Assembly: GCF_009730915.1 (NCBI RefSeq)
Contig: NC_052490.1
Span: forward strand, 31,806,625-31,870,624
Source: Dioscorea cayenensis subsp. rotundata
Taxonomy: Eukaryota; Streptophyta; Magnoliopsida; Dioscoreales; Dioscoreaceae
Direction of reading: 5' to 3'
Length of the DNA: 64,000 bases
Shown here in pieces: positions 40,764 through 53,304 of this stretch (positions within the stretch are counted from its first letter, which is position 1; each line of letters begins with the position of its first letter). The position numbers were made by a program, and so were the translations under genes. The notes under the pieces were generated by a model. That model ran no database searches. It had not been told where the DNA came from and worked only from the letters and a program-made list of their open reading frames with translations.

Positions 40764-42470
40764 CTGCCATTTGACAACCAGACATGAACCATCTGGCGAT
40801 TTTCTCTGATTGTTAATCAACATATGGTACCGCCCATTCCTTTGTTTATATTATATATCATTTGAAATGATTCTTTTGAAACCTCATCAGTTAACATATT
40901 TTGTAATACCACCTTTTGCATGCACATCCTTTTTTTATAATTTATTCTTTTTTTTTGCATGTTTTATGTTTGGCCTAACCGTGTTTCTGATGATTAGTTA
41001 AAAATTCAAGCTGCATATGCATGGACTACATGCCAACTTAATTTAAGTAAAGAGAAGAAAAAACAAAAAAAACAAAAAAGGTTTAACCTTTTAAGGATGA
41101 CACTATTGGAAAAAGAATCTCGGTCTTTGTTTGCTATTCTTTCTGTTCTGAATTAATTATTGTTTTAGCCTTTTGTACAATAATTAAGACAATAATAAAT
41201 TTTTTTGGGATATGTATAATTCAATCAAAATTAAGTTAAATGACTAAATTACTCATTTTTTGGAACTATAATTATAATTGAATATTATTTTTTTTATTAA
41301 TTTTTTCACCAATTGTATTGTTGGTTTTTTTTTAAATTTTTTTTAAAATACTTTAATTAAAATTACTTATTAAATATGGGTAAAAGTTTTGGAAAAAATT
41401 TATTTTGATAACATAAAACGATAATTACTTTGAAATTTTGTTTTAAAAAATAACATTTAATTCGGAATGGAGGGATATAAATAGTAGCAATCAATATGTG
41501 AAAGCCATCTAAATGCATGTCGGCCATAAAACAGTGCGTTGTGTTAATTTTGATGAGATGGGTGGCTGTTGTGAGCCAGACCATTTGACTTGGTCTGACC
41601 TAATCAAGTATAGTCGGTCAACCCGGGCAACCATATCATCATATTATTATTGCTTATTTGTGACATTTTCCACACTGTCACTATTTTAAAGTGGGTGTTA
41701 GCTTGGGAATTTAATGTTCTGAACTTGTCTGAAAGTCATTCTTTGTCTAGTTCTAAAATTTCAGCTAAATGTCACTTTTATGTGATTTATTTTAGATATT
41801 ATGAATTATTTGTACCACTAAATCATATAAAATATTATTTTTTTGGTGAAGTGTTTCAAGTTTTCAACTTATGGCTCCAATGAGACTCACATGAAAAAGG
41901 AAAAAATTATTAAAAAATAGTGATTTCTCACCGACTAATAAGTTTCGCCAACCTAAGGGTTTAGTATATTATTTTAAAAGCTAACTAATCTTTTTAAAAT
42001 AATGGAGTAAACCACTAAATCATGGCAATGAATTCCTTCATTTCAATCAAGTTTACATATATGATCACATTATACAATTTGTTTAAGCAGGGAATTCTAG
42101 TATAAGTTTTAAAAACAAGCATTATTAAATAACTCCTGAATCATGCACAAGAATTTTACCTACCTACAAATCAAGTTTTATAATATGACTTCAAAATATA
42201 ATTAAATTAAATCCGACATCTTAATTAAATCAATTTAAAAAATAAAAATATTAAAAAAAAAAAAAACAAATACAACATTGCTGCACGTCTATCTATGTAC
42301 GGATCATATTTTTGATATAATTTTCAAAAAATATATATAAATAATTTAAGTAGGAAATATTTTTTCCCTTTTCAAAAAAAAAATTAATTTTTAAAAAATC
42401 ATATTTTCATCCTATGCACGTTATATAAGAGACTTATTTTTAATGCTGTTAATTAATTAAACCAACTAAT
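40764..42470. other. AT-rich intergenic before the hydroxylase array
   Basis: 3' UTR of the TH1 gene, then low-complexity AT-rich DNA. No gene or element was recognised. Sequence shared with the other array units begins near 42,470. Confidence 0.5.
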
Positions 42471-42745
42471 TTTGGCAAAAATATTCTTTTTAAAATCAAT
42501 TGAAAAAGAATTAAAAAAAAATGGATTTCCAACATTTCCCGGTATTAGGTATACGTATCCGCCTACAAATCTAATTGCCCTCTCATTCATTGACTTTATC
42601 AGACTTGCAAACATCTGACAATTTCCCAAAAAATTAATGCGCAAAAACTATGAAAAAGTCCACGTAGAGCCTCATTTATTTCAACTGCCACCTTGCTCTC
42701 TTCTTTCACATGACACGGCTTCCATTAATGATTAATTTGTGCATT

Positions 42746-42752
42746 TATATAA
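42746..42752 (+). promoter_or_regulatory. TATA box, hydroxylase copy 1
   Basis: TATATAA lies 123 bases before the start codon, in a promoter block of about 400 bases shared by all three copies. An AC microsatellite follows in the leader. Confidence 0.7.
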
Positions 42753-42868
42753 ACCTCACCACCTTCTTCTCAATCATGCAAAGTGAAAACCATATACACA
42801 CACACACACTACTCCATAGAATCCCACATCATCTTTCTCTAGCTATCTCTCTCTATCTCTCTTTCACA

Positions 42869-43785
42869 ATGGATGAGTTCTTTAGTTCAGATGAATTCAT
42901 GGTGATGATTGTCCCACTCATAGTTTACTGGGTTTATTCAGGCTTGTATGAGATGCTTGGCTCTTTAGACAACTATAGACTCCATTCCAGAAGAGATGAA
43001 GATACCAAGAACTTAGTTTCCAAGCTTGATGTCTTCAAAGGAGTTCTTTTCCAACAAAGTCTTCAAGCTGCCACTACATTCCTCATCTTCAAGGTACACA
43101 TATATCCATATATATATATATATACCTCCATATATATATATACATACATATATATATATCTTTAAATATTAATCTTATATATAATTAATATTCATCATCA
43201 TCTTCTTCTTCTTATTCTGATCAGTTAACACATGATCCCAATCAATCTAAAACAACCAGCACAAGTACTACATCATCTTTTCCGACACTGGCTCGGCAAA
43301 TCTTCGTCGCAATGTTCGTATTGGATGCATGGCAATACATGGTTCACCGGTGCATGCATTCAAACAAGTTCTTGTACAGAAACTTCCACTCATGGCATCA
43401 CAGGGTTGTTGCACCCTATGCTTTTGCAGCTCAGTACAACCACCCTTTGGATGGATTTTTCACAGAGGCTTTAAGTGGAGCTATGGCCTTCTTCATCTCA
43501 GGGATGTCAGCAAGGACATCAATCTTCTTCTTCTCATTTACAACCATTAAAGGGATTGATGATCACTGTGGTCTTGTTTTGCCATGGAATCCATTTCAGT
43601 TGTTGTTCAGTAACAACACTGCTTATCATGATGTGCATCACCAGCTTTCTGGAAGCAAGTGTAACTTCTCACAACCTTTCTTTGTTGTGTGGGATAAGGT
43701 TTTTGGGACTTATGCTCCTTATAGTATTAAAAAGAGAGAAGGTGGTGGATATGAAGCAAGGGTCTTAAAGAGTTGTGATAATTAG
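42869..43785 (+). CDS. Sphinganine C4-hydroxylase (SBH type), copy 1
   Basis: Fatty-acid hydroxylase superfamily enzyme of the endoplasmic reticulum. It adds the C4 hydroxyl to sphinganine, making phytosphingosine for glucosylceramides and GIPC lipids. Two exons, 42869-43093 and 43225-43785, give 261 residues, matching Arabidopsis SBH1/SBH2 length and sequence (KNLVSK, DAWQYMVHRCMH, NKFLYRNFHSWHH, SARTSIFFFSF, NFSQPFFVVWDK). The di-iron histidine boxes are intact: HRCMH at 116-120, HSWHH at 130-134 and HDVHH at 210-214. Residues 8-26 and 97-113 are hydrophobic. Copy 1 differs from the other two at residues 154 (F, not L) and 255 (V, not A). The intron of about 130 bases is filled with TA tracts. 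An upstream in-frame ATG at 42776 lies where transcription should begin and is unlikely to be used. Confidence 0.93.
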
Positions 43786-43971
43786 TACTGGTGTAGGTGA
43801 AACCGTAAAAGTTGTTTAGCTTTAACAGTGAGGTAAGATAAAGGAACAAACGGGCTTGTCAAGTTGTACTTACAAAGTCAGACATTGTGTCGAGACATCT
43901 TCATGTACTTTTTAACTATAAGAGATAATTATATCAAAAGCACTCCAGTTACATTTGGAACATAATTGGTG

Positions 43972-43976
<5 letters not shown>

Positions 43977-44020
<44 letters not shown>
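43977..44020. repeat. TA microsatellite downstream of copy 1
   Basis: About 44 bases of alternating AT in the 3' flank. The equivalent place in copy 3 (about 55,530) has a much shorter tract, and copy 2 has almost none. Confidence 0.9.
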
Positions 44021-44022
<2 letters not shown>

Positions 44023-44119
44023 TTAGGCACAAAAGCAAAAGAAATTAAAGCCTAATTTTATTATCATTATTAAAAAAATGATAATATCTGTATAATAGCG
44101 GAGTCTAAATATTATTTCT

Positions 44120-46956
44120 TTTTGAAAAAAAGTGGATAAACCACATTCATTAAAAAAAGATAGCCAACAAACAAAACTCTAGAGAGGAGCGCCAACAGTC
44201 TACCCACCAGGAGTGGGAGAAGAGAAGAACAACAAAAACAACAAGGGAGAAAAACACAGACCACTAGGAGGACAGACCCCTCCTAGGAAAACAGGAACAT
44301 CAAAGAGCTATCCCTCGCACTGAGGAGGAACCGGATCGGACTGAGCCCCCTGCTCTAAGTCACGAGAGGAGAGGAAATCAAGGCTTCTCCTGAGTTTGCT
44401 GCTTGGCTCCTCCAGTTTAGCTTTCTTCGAAATAAAACCCGCTTCCTCATTCCATCTGGATGAGGGCTTTTTCCTGCGCTCACTCCTTCTTGTGCCCTGA
44501 TTAGGGTCCTCGGTCTGACCATTGAGCAGCAATCTACGAACTTTCTCCTCAAAGTCAGTCTCAGAGTCATCAGAATGTCTACTATCGGAGCTATAGATCT
44601 CCTGTTCAGATTCTTTGTCCCCATGGATTTCCGTGCCTTGTAGGTTATCATCATGATGATCACCCCCCCGTGGCTCATTATGCTCGAGTGGGTCGGACCT
44701 AGATTTAATAGCTGAGGCAACAGTGACATCAGTTGAGAACATAGTTGGAACAAGGGTCCAAAAACCGTGAAGAAAAGCCCACTTAAAAATTTGGTGGAGG
44801 ATTAAAAAGCATCCGGTGGTTTTTGATGGATCACAATAGGAGCTTTCCTTCCCATCAATAATTTTGCTCCCTTCTTCATTTAAACAATCCTTGTTAATCG
44901 GCCCAGCAAGCTCAGGCCCACTAGCCCTATCTAAGCCATTCAGTTCAATCTCCCCCATACTAATTAAATCCTCACTCGGGCCAGGGCTCACAGGAGAGGG
45001 CCCAAAAACAGGAATGAGCTTCTCACTATGTGGCCCACCCAACTTAAGAGAAGCAGCTGCCTTGAGATCAGCACTCCTCCCTTCATCAGAGCTCGCCACC
45101 TGCACGCTAGTAACCCCCCGAGAGTCACCATCATGCGACCTCGTACCCAAGCTGCAGTCTCTGACTCTTGGAGCGAGAGTAGCCCTGACCAATCCCCACT
45201 CGACAGCAGGGGGAATGTATGACGAAGCACATGCATCCCCATGCACCTTCTTTGATCCCTCGGTCCGACCCAAATCTCTCAGCTCAGCATCCACCGGAGA
45301 AGGACCGATGGACCGAGCGAGATCAACGTCATTGTGATTCACACGGCGATCGCCAGAATCCCGGTCACCCCCCACCGGAGAGGACGGAGATACTAACGGG
45401 ACCCCGGGAGAAGCTCTCACCGGTCGGGCCTCTACAACAATATTCAAAGAAGAGGTAGGAGTCGGTAGGTTGTGATCACTATTCACCGGTCCGGTGAGAG
45501 CTTGGACCCCGGGAGCATCGCTCACCGGCCGGGTCTCTATCGCTTGACTCCTTGGCCTCCAAAGACGTTCACGTTGCTCCTTTCCCATCTCTGAATGCTG
45601 GGAACCCTTCACCTCCTTTCCTTTAGCTTCCTTCGATATTTCATGAGTGAATTTAGGTTGACGAGATGCCTCCACCACTCGTTCACACTCCAGCTCCGTT
45701 GAGGAGTAGCAGAACTTCTCCAGCTCCCGTCTAAACTCCGGAAAAGGCAGCTTATTATCAGTTATCAGAACCATGAACCTCCTCATGCCAAAGCTTAGGG
45801 AGATCTCAAAAGGCAAAGACACCCTCTGATGACATCGAACGAGAACCGAGAGGAACGACTTATGAGGTTTGCTCGGTTGGGGGATCGCCACCAATTCTCC
45901 GATCGGCTTTAGTAGCTCCACCAATACTGGCCAAGTCCACGCATGGAGGGGAAGGTTCCAGATGAGAAGAACCTGGCCCCTACCGGATGCTGAGCCAATC
46001 GAGCCAACCTCCGCTGTCCACGGTGAGATGGAGATGACGCACGGGCCCAATCTCGATGGCAGGCTGAGCTCCGCAACCTTACTGACCTTGATCGCTTCAT
46101 CTTCGCTGCAAAGTGTTGCGAGAAAAGAGTTCCCCCGGAACTCGTATACCGCCTCGACCCTCGGTGTATTCAAGGCGCCCGGAAGGAATTCCAGCAAGAT
46201 TTCCTCACTAGTCTGTCCGGAGATGACGTCAAGGACGATGATCTTCGCCAGGTCCTTCCTCAATCTCGCTGTCTCCTGCGTAAGCGAGAGCGAGATACCG
46301 ACCTTCTGAGGATGAAGACGGTCAATCGTTGCTCGGTCTGAGACCACCTGGGGCGCCATCGAGCGAGCCCCCCAGTCGGAGCCCTTCGCCGTCTGGGCGG
46401 TGACGGCAGCTCCACCCGACATCCAGAGGCCATATGCCCCACTCCCCCACATCGCTTACAAGTTAGCAAGTGTCGGCATTCCGAAGTCCGGTGAGTGGAG
46501 CGAAGACAGTGGCCACAGGTAGGCGGCGACCGCTGTCGCTTGGTACCCGTCAACGAGGAGCCCTCCACCTTCGGAGAGTTAGCTGAATCCAATGGCGGGC
46601 TCTGTCTGTTTCTCCGGTTGGCTACCATCACCCACCCGCCACCTTGCCCACCTTCCTCCGTCGAAGCCTTAGGATGCTCAGACCCCGTTGAATCTCCTTC
46701 CTTAGGAGGACTGGCCACTCTAGCGAAAGAAATACCTGGCCTTACGAAACAGTTGCGTTAAAAGCGTCGACCTCCACCCTCCCTAGGAAGCCCCCCCACT
46801 TGCCGAGAGCGAGAGAACACATTTCTCCGACCCGAATCACCTCCTCCGCCGCGTCCTCCGCCATGCGCTCCAGTCCCGCCGCCCAGGAGGTCGTCATGAA
46901 GTCCCATCCGTCCTCAAGTTTCTTTGTTTATCTATTTTAATTGTCATTGCATCTCC
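44120..46956 (-). mobile_element. LINE derivative with ORF1 but no reverse transcriptase
   Basis: A perfect 17-base direct repeat (GTCTAAATATTATTTCT) at 44103-44119 and 46957-46973 bounds this 2.84 kb insertion. On the minus strand it encodes a plant LINE ORF1-type protein. The start at 46718 (MASPPKEG) leads to two CCHC zinc knuckles (C68-C81, C87-C100, spacing C-x2-C-x4-H-x4-C). After one frame change near 46,400 a long frame runs to 44308, with a DUF4283-like block (EVGSIGSASGRGQVLLIWNL, SLSFGMRRFMVLIT) and a low-complexity Ser/Asp/Glu tail. That frame ends LRRSLDFLSSR, matching the C-terminal end of ORF2 in the LINE at 57-60 kb (IRRSLDFLSAR), and the 3' UTRs match too. No endonuclease or RT lies between. 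GC content is far above that of the flanks. Confidence 0.8.
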
Positions 46957-47329
46957 GTCTAAATATTATTTCTCTCCAACAAATTATTTAGAATTTAATC
47001 AGAGTAAAGGTTTTTTGAAATAAAATTTTTATTCAAAGAATTATTGTGTAGTTAAAAATGAAGAGACAAGATATTTTTATTAATCTTTTGCAAAGCAGTA
47101 CAAGTTTCTAGAAGCTTGGATTTTTTTCGTCCCATAAATATTGCTGATTTGTATTTTTAAAAAATTATATTATTAATATCATATTTATTTGCACTTGAGT
47201 ATTTCATTATATTTAATTTGTTTCATACACGGTCCACCATTATTAATATAAAAGAATATAGTGATGGGTTCATCTAAGACCTCAGCCATGTAAAGTGTGG
47301 GCTAGTTGCTTGGCTATATGCTTGTAAAT

Positions 47330-47690
47330 CATGGGAACTAAAGGGTGGGGGCATTTTAAATCTTTAATATTTTAACAATGCTTTCTTTTGTAAATGTTGG
47401 TGGAAGCTATCTTTGGGATGGGTATTGGTCTTAAGTCATTTCTTTTAACAAATACTTAAGGAGGCATTTAGAATTTCACCATGCATCTCCTTGTAGAAAG
47501 TCTTTCTTCTAGCATGGATTTTTAACTGTGACTATCTACTTTTCAACTAGGTACCACTTTTGCTATTTAGGATGGTGAATCCACCTTGTTCTTGCATGAC
47601 GGTTGGTTAGAGGGTTTTGTGTCTAAAGACATTTGGATGACAACACCATGTTCATGGACCTTAGTGCACAAGCTACCAGAGTACAAAATA
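47330..47690 (+). mobile_element. Decayed LINE ORF2 fragment
   Basis: Plus-strand pieces GGGILNL (near 47345) and DGESTLFLHDGWLEG (near 47572) match GSWGILNLVEFNKALLGKWW and NGKDTLLWHDRWTGG in the C-terminal part of the LINE ORF2 at 57-58.5 kb. Several stops and frame changes interrupt it. It lies in the part of the unit 1 spacer that unit 2 lacks. Confidence 0.6.
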
Positions 47691-48248
47691 CCTGAAATAT
47701 ATAGCTTACCGGAGCAATCAATGTCCTAAGAAAACAATCAACATATCAAAGAACATATGTGTCAGATTGACACCAAGCACAAACATCCATAAGAGCAAAT
47801 AAGAACCATTAGAAAAACCAATAGATGAACGCAAAAGAAATAAGAATCAACAACTAACACAAAGATTTACGTGGAAAACCATTTGAGGAAAAACCATTGG
47901 CGGTAATGAGGCTATCAATTCACTATAGAGAAACAACATAAAATGGGAGTCAACAACAACGGAGAGGCTCCAACTCACCAATCTCTCTCACAAAAAGATG
48001 GATTTGAAACACTCAATTCTCCAAACTTTTCTCTCAATCCCTAGCTCTCTTAAGAAACCCAAAAGACCATTTACCATATGGGGATTGAAAGATGAGTTTA
48101 AAAAGACATTTTTTTTAAAGCCCCCAAAAGTTGCTAAATATTACAAATAGCCCATTTTCCATTCTACTACACATATAGAAAAGAAAAGAAAGTGAAAGAG
48201 GAGCCGAACATCACATTTTCAATTGGCTTACTTGGGAAATAAAATTCT
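47691..48248 (+). other. Spacer part, probably old LTR-derived
   Basis: Contains TTTACGTGGAAAACC and a block with CTATAGAGA, CTCTCAATCCCTAGCTCTCT and a later CACATATAGAAAAG, shared with unit 2 at about 52,255-52,560. The first phrase is common beside Copia LTR junctions, so this may be a fossil LTR piece present before the array duplicated. No coding content. Confidence 0.3.
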
Positions 48249-48641
48249 GTTCGACATGTTCCAGAATTAAAGAAGAATCTGATTTCTTTGGGTACTTTGC
48301 ATAGAAACTGTTTTGGCTATAAAACCGAAAAGGATTGCATTGTGGTGAGTAAGAATGGTTTGATAGTGATGAAAGGAGAAAGGAGTGCTAGGAATATCTA
48401 CACGCTAATTGGAAATACAGTTGTAGGTGGAGTTGTTGTTGCAGTTACAAAATCAGATCAAAACAATCACTACAGGGAAGTTCAAGCATTGCTTGGACTT
48501 GATCAATGTCTCTAATGCTAAAGAGACATGGCACTCAATCTATCAAACTGATGCTCCCACAATATGACAGATGTTGTCACGCCACTCCACTCCGTTCCCA
48601 CATCTGGTAGTTTACTTGTGTATATGAGCCATACACAACAA
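48249..48641 (+). mobile_element. Copia (Ty1) pol fragment, fossil
   Basis: A 393-base segment is present only in unit 1, between direct ATTCT repeats. It encodes a recognisable Copia GAG-pre-integrase region (VPELKKNLISLGTLHRN, VMKGERSARNIYTL). It is a partial, broken copy without LTRs. Units 2 and 3 have uninterrupted sequence at this site, so it arrived after the units separated or was lost from them. Confidence 0.75.
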
Positions 48642-48928
48642 ATTCTAACTGGACAATTCCGTAAAACAATGTTGCAATAGAATCTCAACATTAACATGCA
48701 TGTATACTCTGTCATTCAACTGAAGAATCAAATAACGACCTGCTCCTCATTTGTCGTTTGCTTCTTGAATTTGGGACCATTATAGACACATTTTTAACCT
48801 TCCCCGCCATCCAACATCTTTGATCCTCCTTGAGACGCAACTGCAAGTTTAATTTATATGATCTAGAAAATCTTTTTATTAGATCCATTTGTTAGAATAT
48901 TTGGTTACAGCATAACAACCACATCTTC

Positions 48929-49164
48929 TTTGCCAACGATCACATGGTCTATTGGTATACGGGTCGCCGATAGAGCTCTTCATCGAGTGGTGAGAGTTCG
49001 ACTCTCGGCTGAGAGCACATTTCTGGGTGATGTGAGCGGTGGTTGTGTGCGGGTGGTCCCATCGCCATGTGTGCACGGGTCGCGCCCCCACTTGCTCCAC
49101 CGAGACTTGTGCACGCCCCTGACGATTCAGCAGGGCCTTCGGGCTGTCTGTTACTCTTGTCAAA
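48929..49164 (+). mobile_element. tRNA-derived SINE with 12-bp target duplication
   Basis: A 236-base GC-rich insertion between perfect direct repeats AACCACATCTTC (48917-48928 and 49165-49176). Pol III promoter boxes are visible: an A box near 48945 (TGGTCTATTGG) and a B box at 48994-49004 (GAGTTCGACTC), about 40 bases apart as in tRNAs. It ends in TACTCTTGTCAAA. The empty site is seen in unit 2 near 52,800 (ATAACAATCACATCTTC). No protein is encoded. Confidence 0.85.
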
Positions 49165-49176
49165 AACCACATCTTC

Positions 49177-50727
49177 AATTACACTGCTTCGCCCTTACAT
49201 TTTATAATTGTTAAGATCAACCGCATGCTTCTTACTTGGATTCTTGCAAGTCTAGAGGTATTAAATAGAAAAAGAAAACAACAACATCATCATATTGAAA
49301 GAATCGATTCCAACTATCAAACAAAGCCTCAGCTTCATGGGTTTCTTAGCTCCTAATATTAACGGTCCATCCTCCCGTTGGTTGTGGTTAAAGTGCTAAT
49401 TTTGAGCTGCGAAGTGATGTGGATTTGGTTTGATCAATTCGGACCAATGTTATTGTACCTTTTTTTTTTCTATCTCTTTTTTTATTGTCTTGTGTCCCTT
49501 TCCATTTTTGGTGGACTTATAGTTCTCTTCGTTTTTATCTATTTTTTATTTTAACTTTGTAATTATTGCTTTTCTTCAATAAATTGTAATGTATATATAT
49601 ATATATATATATATATATTAGTTAGTAGCAATGCCTCTAAGGGTGATATTTCTCTCACCATCATTAGTGAGAACAATATTTTGTCCATGTTTCCTTCCCA
49701 TGCTTCTTTTTCTTTGCACTTTTCCATGGCCAGAAGCTTTGTAATTAATGTTTGTGTTCAACAAATTTTTTTTTTCTGAAAAAAATTGATAAACACATAT
49801 ATTAAAAGTGTTCGATAATTTTCAACAATCTTGTGTTTGTTTTGTATTGTTTTATTTATCTAATAAGTTATCCATTTATATATATATACGATAATCTCTT
49901 TTGCAGTAGTAATCAGACAAGATAATACACAAAAACCACTCAACAGAATTTCATTGAATATAGATTATAGGACAAAACATTGAGAATAATACTTCCTTGA
50001 CTTTAATCGAAATCCTAAAAATATAAATATAAATTTGAAAACAATAGTTAACAAATTCCAATTTCTTAAATTGAACAGATAAAATTTTTAATTGTTTATT
50101 AAATGGATGGTTGAAAATTTTTAGTAACATTATTGATCATGGTTTGAAATTCATGTGAAAAGTTTCAAAAGAATTTAAACATGTTGGAGAATTGAACTTT
50201 CTTACTTGGTTTATTAATAAAAAGATATGACATAGTGATATTTTTTTTAATAATTAGAGCGTGTTAACAAGAAAAAGTAATAAAACATTTCTTCGAATTG
50301 AACTTTTTTATTTGGTTTATTAATAAAAAGATATGACATAGTGATATTTTTTTTTAATAATTAGAGCGTGTCAACAAGAAAAAGTAATAAAACATTTCTT
50401 GTTTGAAAAGTATTTTAAATGTTTAATCCTAAGAATTCAAATAAAATCACAAATTATTGGAGCTTTTAATTTATGGAACTTCAAAGTTATAATTATTTTA
50501 GTAAAATTATGAGGGTCTTTTGTTTTTATTTAATTTAATAACCGCTACTATCCCAATCACTTTTACTAATTAAATTTTTTTTTTAAATGTATTGATAAAT
50601 CATATTAAAGTTCTTTAGAAGTATAGAATTATAGCATATTATAAATTTGGTTCATAAAGAAAAACAAACTAATTTATTGAATTAAAATATAATTGAAGGA
50701 TTAAAATATAACTTTGGTCCAACAATA
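49177..50727. other. Array spacer of unit 1
   Basis: AT-rich spacer shared with unit 2 (about 52,830-54,010) at visibly lower identity than the genes, with small insertions and TA-tract differences. A short local direct duplication around AAAAAGATATGACATAGTGAT occurs at about 50,220-50,400. No gene. Confidence 0.6.
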
Positions 50728-50931
50728 TTTCCCGGCATACGTATAAACCCACAAATCTAATTGCCCTCTCATTCATTGACTTTATCAGACTTGCAAACAT
50801 CTGACAATTTCCCAAAAAATTAATGCGCAAAAACTATGAAAAAGTCCACGTAGAGCCTCATTTATTTCAACTGCCACCTTGCTCTCTTCTTTCACATGAC
50901 ATGGCTTCCATTAATGATTAATTTGTGCATT

Positions 50932-50938
50932 TATATAA
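50932..50938 (+). promoter_or_regulatory. TATA box, hydroxylase copy 2
   Basis: TATATAA lies 119 bases before the start codon, in the shared promoter block. Confidence 0.7.
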
Positions 50939-51050
50939 ACCTCACCACCTTCTTCTCAATCATGCAAAGTGAAAACCATACACACACACACTACTCCATA
51001 GAATCCCACATCATCTTTCTCTAGCTATCTCTCTCTATCTCTCTTTCACA

Positions 51051-51967
51051 ATGGATGAGTTCTTTAGTTCAGATGAATTCATGGTGATGATTGTCCCACT
51101 CATAGTTTACTGGGTTTATTCAGGCTTGTATGAGATGCTTGGTTCTTTAGACAACTATAGACTCCATTCCAGAAGAGATGAAGATACCAAGAACTTAGTT
51201 TCCAAGCTTGATGTCTTCAAAGGAGTTCTTTTCCAACAAAGTCTTCAAGCTGCCACTACATTCCTCATCTTCAAGGTACACATATATCCATATATATATA
51301 TATACCCCCATATATATATATATACATACATATATATATCTTTAAATATTAATCTAATATATATAATTAATATTCATCATCATCTTCTTCTTCTTATTCT
51401 GATCAGTTAACACATGATCCCAATCAATCTAAAACAACCAGCACAAGTACTACATCATCTTTTCCGACACTGGCTCGGCAAATCTTCGTCGCAATGTTCG
51501 TATTGGATGCATGGCAATACATGGTTCACCGGTGCATGCATTCAAACAAGTTCTTGTACAGAAACTTCCACTCATGGCATCACAGGGTTGTTGCACCCTA
51601 TGCTTTTGCAGCTCAGTACAACCACCCTTTGGATGGATTTCTCACAGAGGCTTTAAGTGGAGCTATGGCCTTCTTCATCTCAGGGATGTCAGCAAGGACA
51701 TCAATCTTCTTCTTCTCATTTACAACCATTAAAGGGATTGATGATCACTGTGGTCTTGTTTTGCCATGGAATCCTTTTCAGTTGTTGTTCAGTAACAACA
51801 CTGCTTATCATGATGTGCATCACCAGCTTTCTGGAAGCAAGTGTAACTTCTCACAACCTTTCTTTGTTGTGTGGGATAAGGTTTTTGGGACTTATGCTCC
51901 TTATAGTATTAAAAAGAGAGAAGGTGGTGGATATGAAGCAAGGGCCTTAAAGAGTTGTGATAATTAG
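51051..51967 (+). CDS. Sphinganine C4-hydroxylase (SBH type), copy 2
   Basis: Second array member. Exons 51051-51275 and 51407-51967 give 261 residues identical to copy 3 and differing from copy 1 at residues 154 (L) and 255 (A). The three histidine boxes are intact, so it should be an active ER hydroxylase. Its intron, promoter and early 3' flank are almost identical to the other copies apart from TA and AC repeat lengths. The leader has the shortest AC tract of the three. The downstream spacer is the cleanest in the array, with no large insertion. Confidence 0.93.
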
Positions 51968-52917
51968 TACTGGTGTAGGTGAAACCGTGAAAGTTGTTAG
52001 CTTTAACAGTGTGGAAAGATAAAGGAGCAAACAGGCTTGTCAAGTTGTACTTACAAAGTCAGACATTGTGTAACTTATATATGGATCGAAGACATCTTCA
52101 CGTTTTTTTTTTTTCTTTTAATTATAAGAGATAATTATACCAAAGCACTCTAGTTACATTTGGAACATATTGGTGACTATATAGGTATATATTCTTAGGC
52201 ACAAAATCAAAAGAAAGGTTTTTCTATTAAAAAAATTGACAATATCTGTATAGAGACCATCAATTCACTATAGAGACGAAGCAATACAAAATGGGAGCTA
52301 ACAACAATGGATAGGCTCCAACTCCCAATTCTCCAAACTTTTCTCTCAATCCCTAGCTCTCTTAAGAAACCCAAAAGACCAGCCAATCTCTACCATCTGG
52401 GGATTGAAAGATGAGCTTAAATAGACATTGGTCTGAAAGCCCCAAAATAGCTAAATATTACAAATGGCCAATTTTCTATTCAACTACACATATAGAAAAG
52501 AAAAGAAAGTGAAAGAGGAGCCAAACATCACATTTTCAATTGACTTGCTTGGGAAAATAAAATTCTAACTAGACAATTTTGTAAAACAATGTTGCAATAG
52601 AATCTCAACAGTAATATGCATGTATACTCTGTCATTTAACAGAAGAATCAATCAACGACATGCTCCTCATTTGCCTTTACTTCTTGAATTTCGGGCCATT
52701 ATAGATACATTTTCAACCTCCCCGCCTTCTAGCGTCTTTGGTCCTCCTTGAGGCTCAACTGCAACTTTAATCTATATGATTTAGAAAATCTTTTTATTAG
52801 CATAACAATCACATCTTCAATTGCACTGCTTTGTCCTTACATTTTATAATTGTTAAAATCAATCGCATGCTTTTTACTTGGATTCTTGCAACTCTGGAAG
52901 TATTAAATAGAAAAAGA

Positions 52918-52949
<32 letters not shown>

Positions 52950-53243
52950 TATTGAAAGAATCGATTCCAACTATCAAACGAAGCCTCAGTTTCATGGGTT
53001 TCTTAGCTCCTAACATTAACGGTCCATCCTCCTGTTGGTTGTGGTTAAAGTGCTAATTTTAAGCTGCGAAGTGATGTGGATTTGGTTTGATCAATTCGGA
53101 CCAAAGTTATTGTACCCTTTCTTTTTCCGTCACCTTTTTTATTGTCTTCTGGCCTTTTCCATTTTTGGTGGACTTATAGTTCTCTTTGTTTTTATCTATT
53201 TTTTATTTTAGCTTTGTAACTATTGCTTTTCTTCAGTAAATTG

Positions 53244-53304
<61 letters not shown>

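Noticed and set aside
42710-42868. N-terminal extension of hydroxylase copy 1
   Set aside because: The in-frame extension overlaps the TATA box and AC repeat, is not in frame in copies 2 and 3, and lacks family similarity. MDEFFSS is the conserved start.
44308-46452. 714-codon open frame that looks like a host gene
   Set aside because: It lies inside a LINE insertion with a 17-base target duplication and matches LINE ORF1-type proteins.
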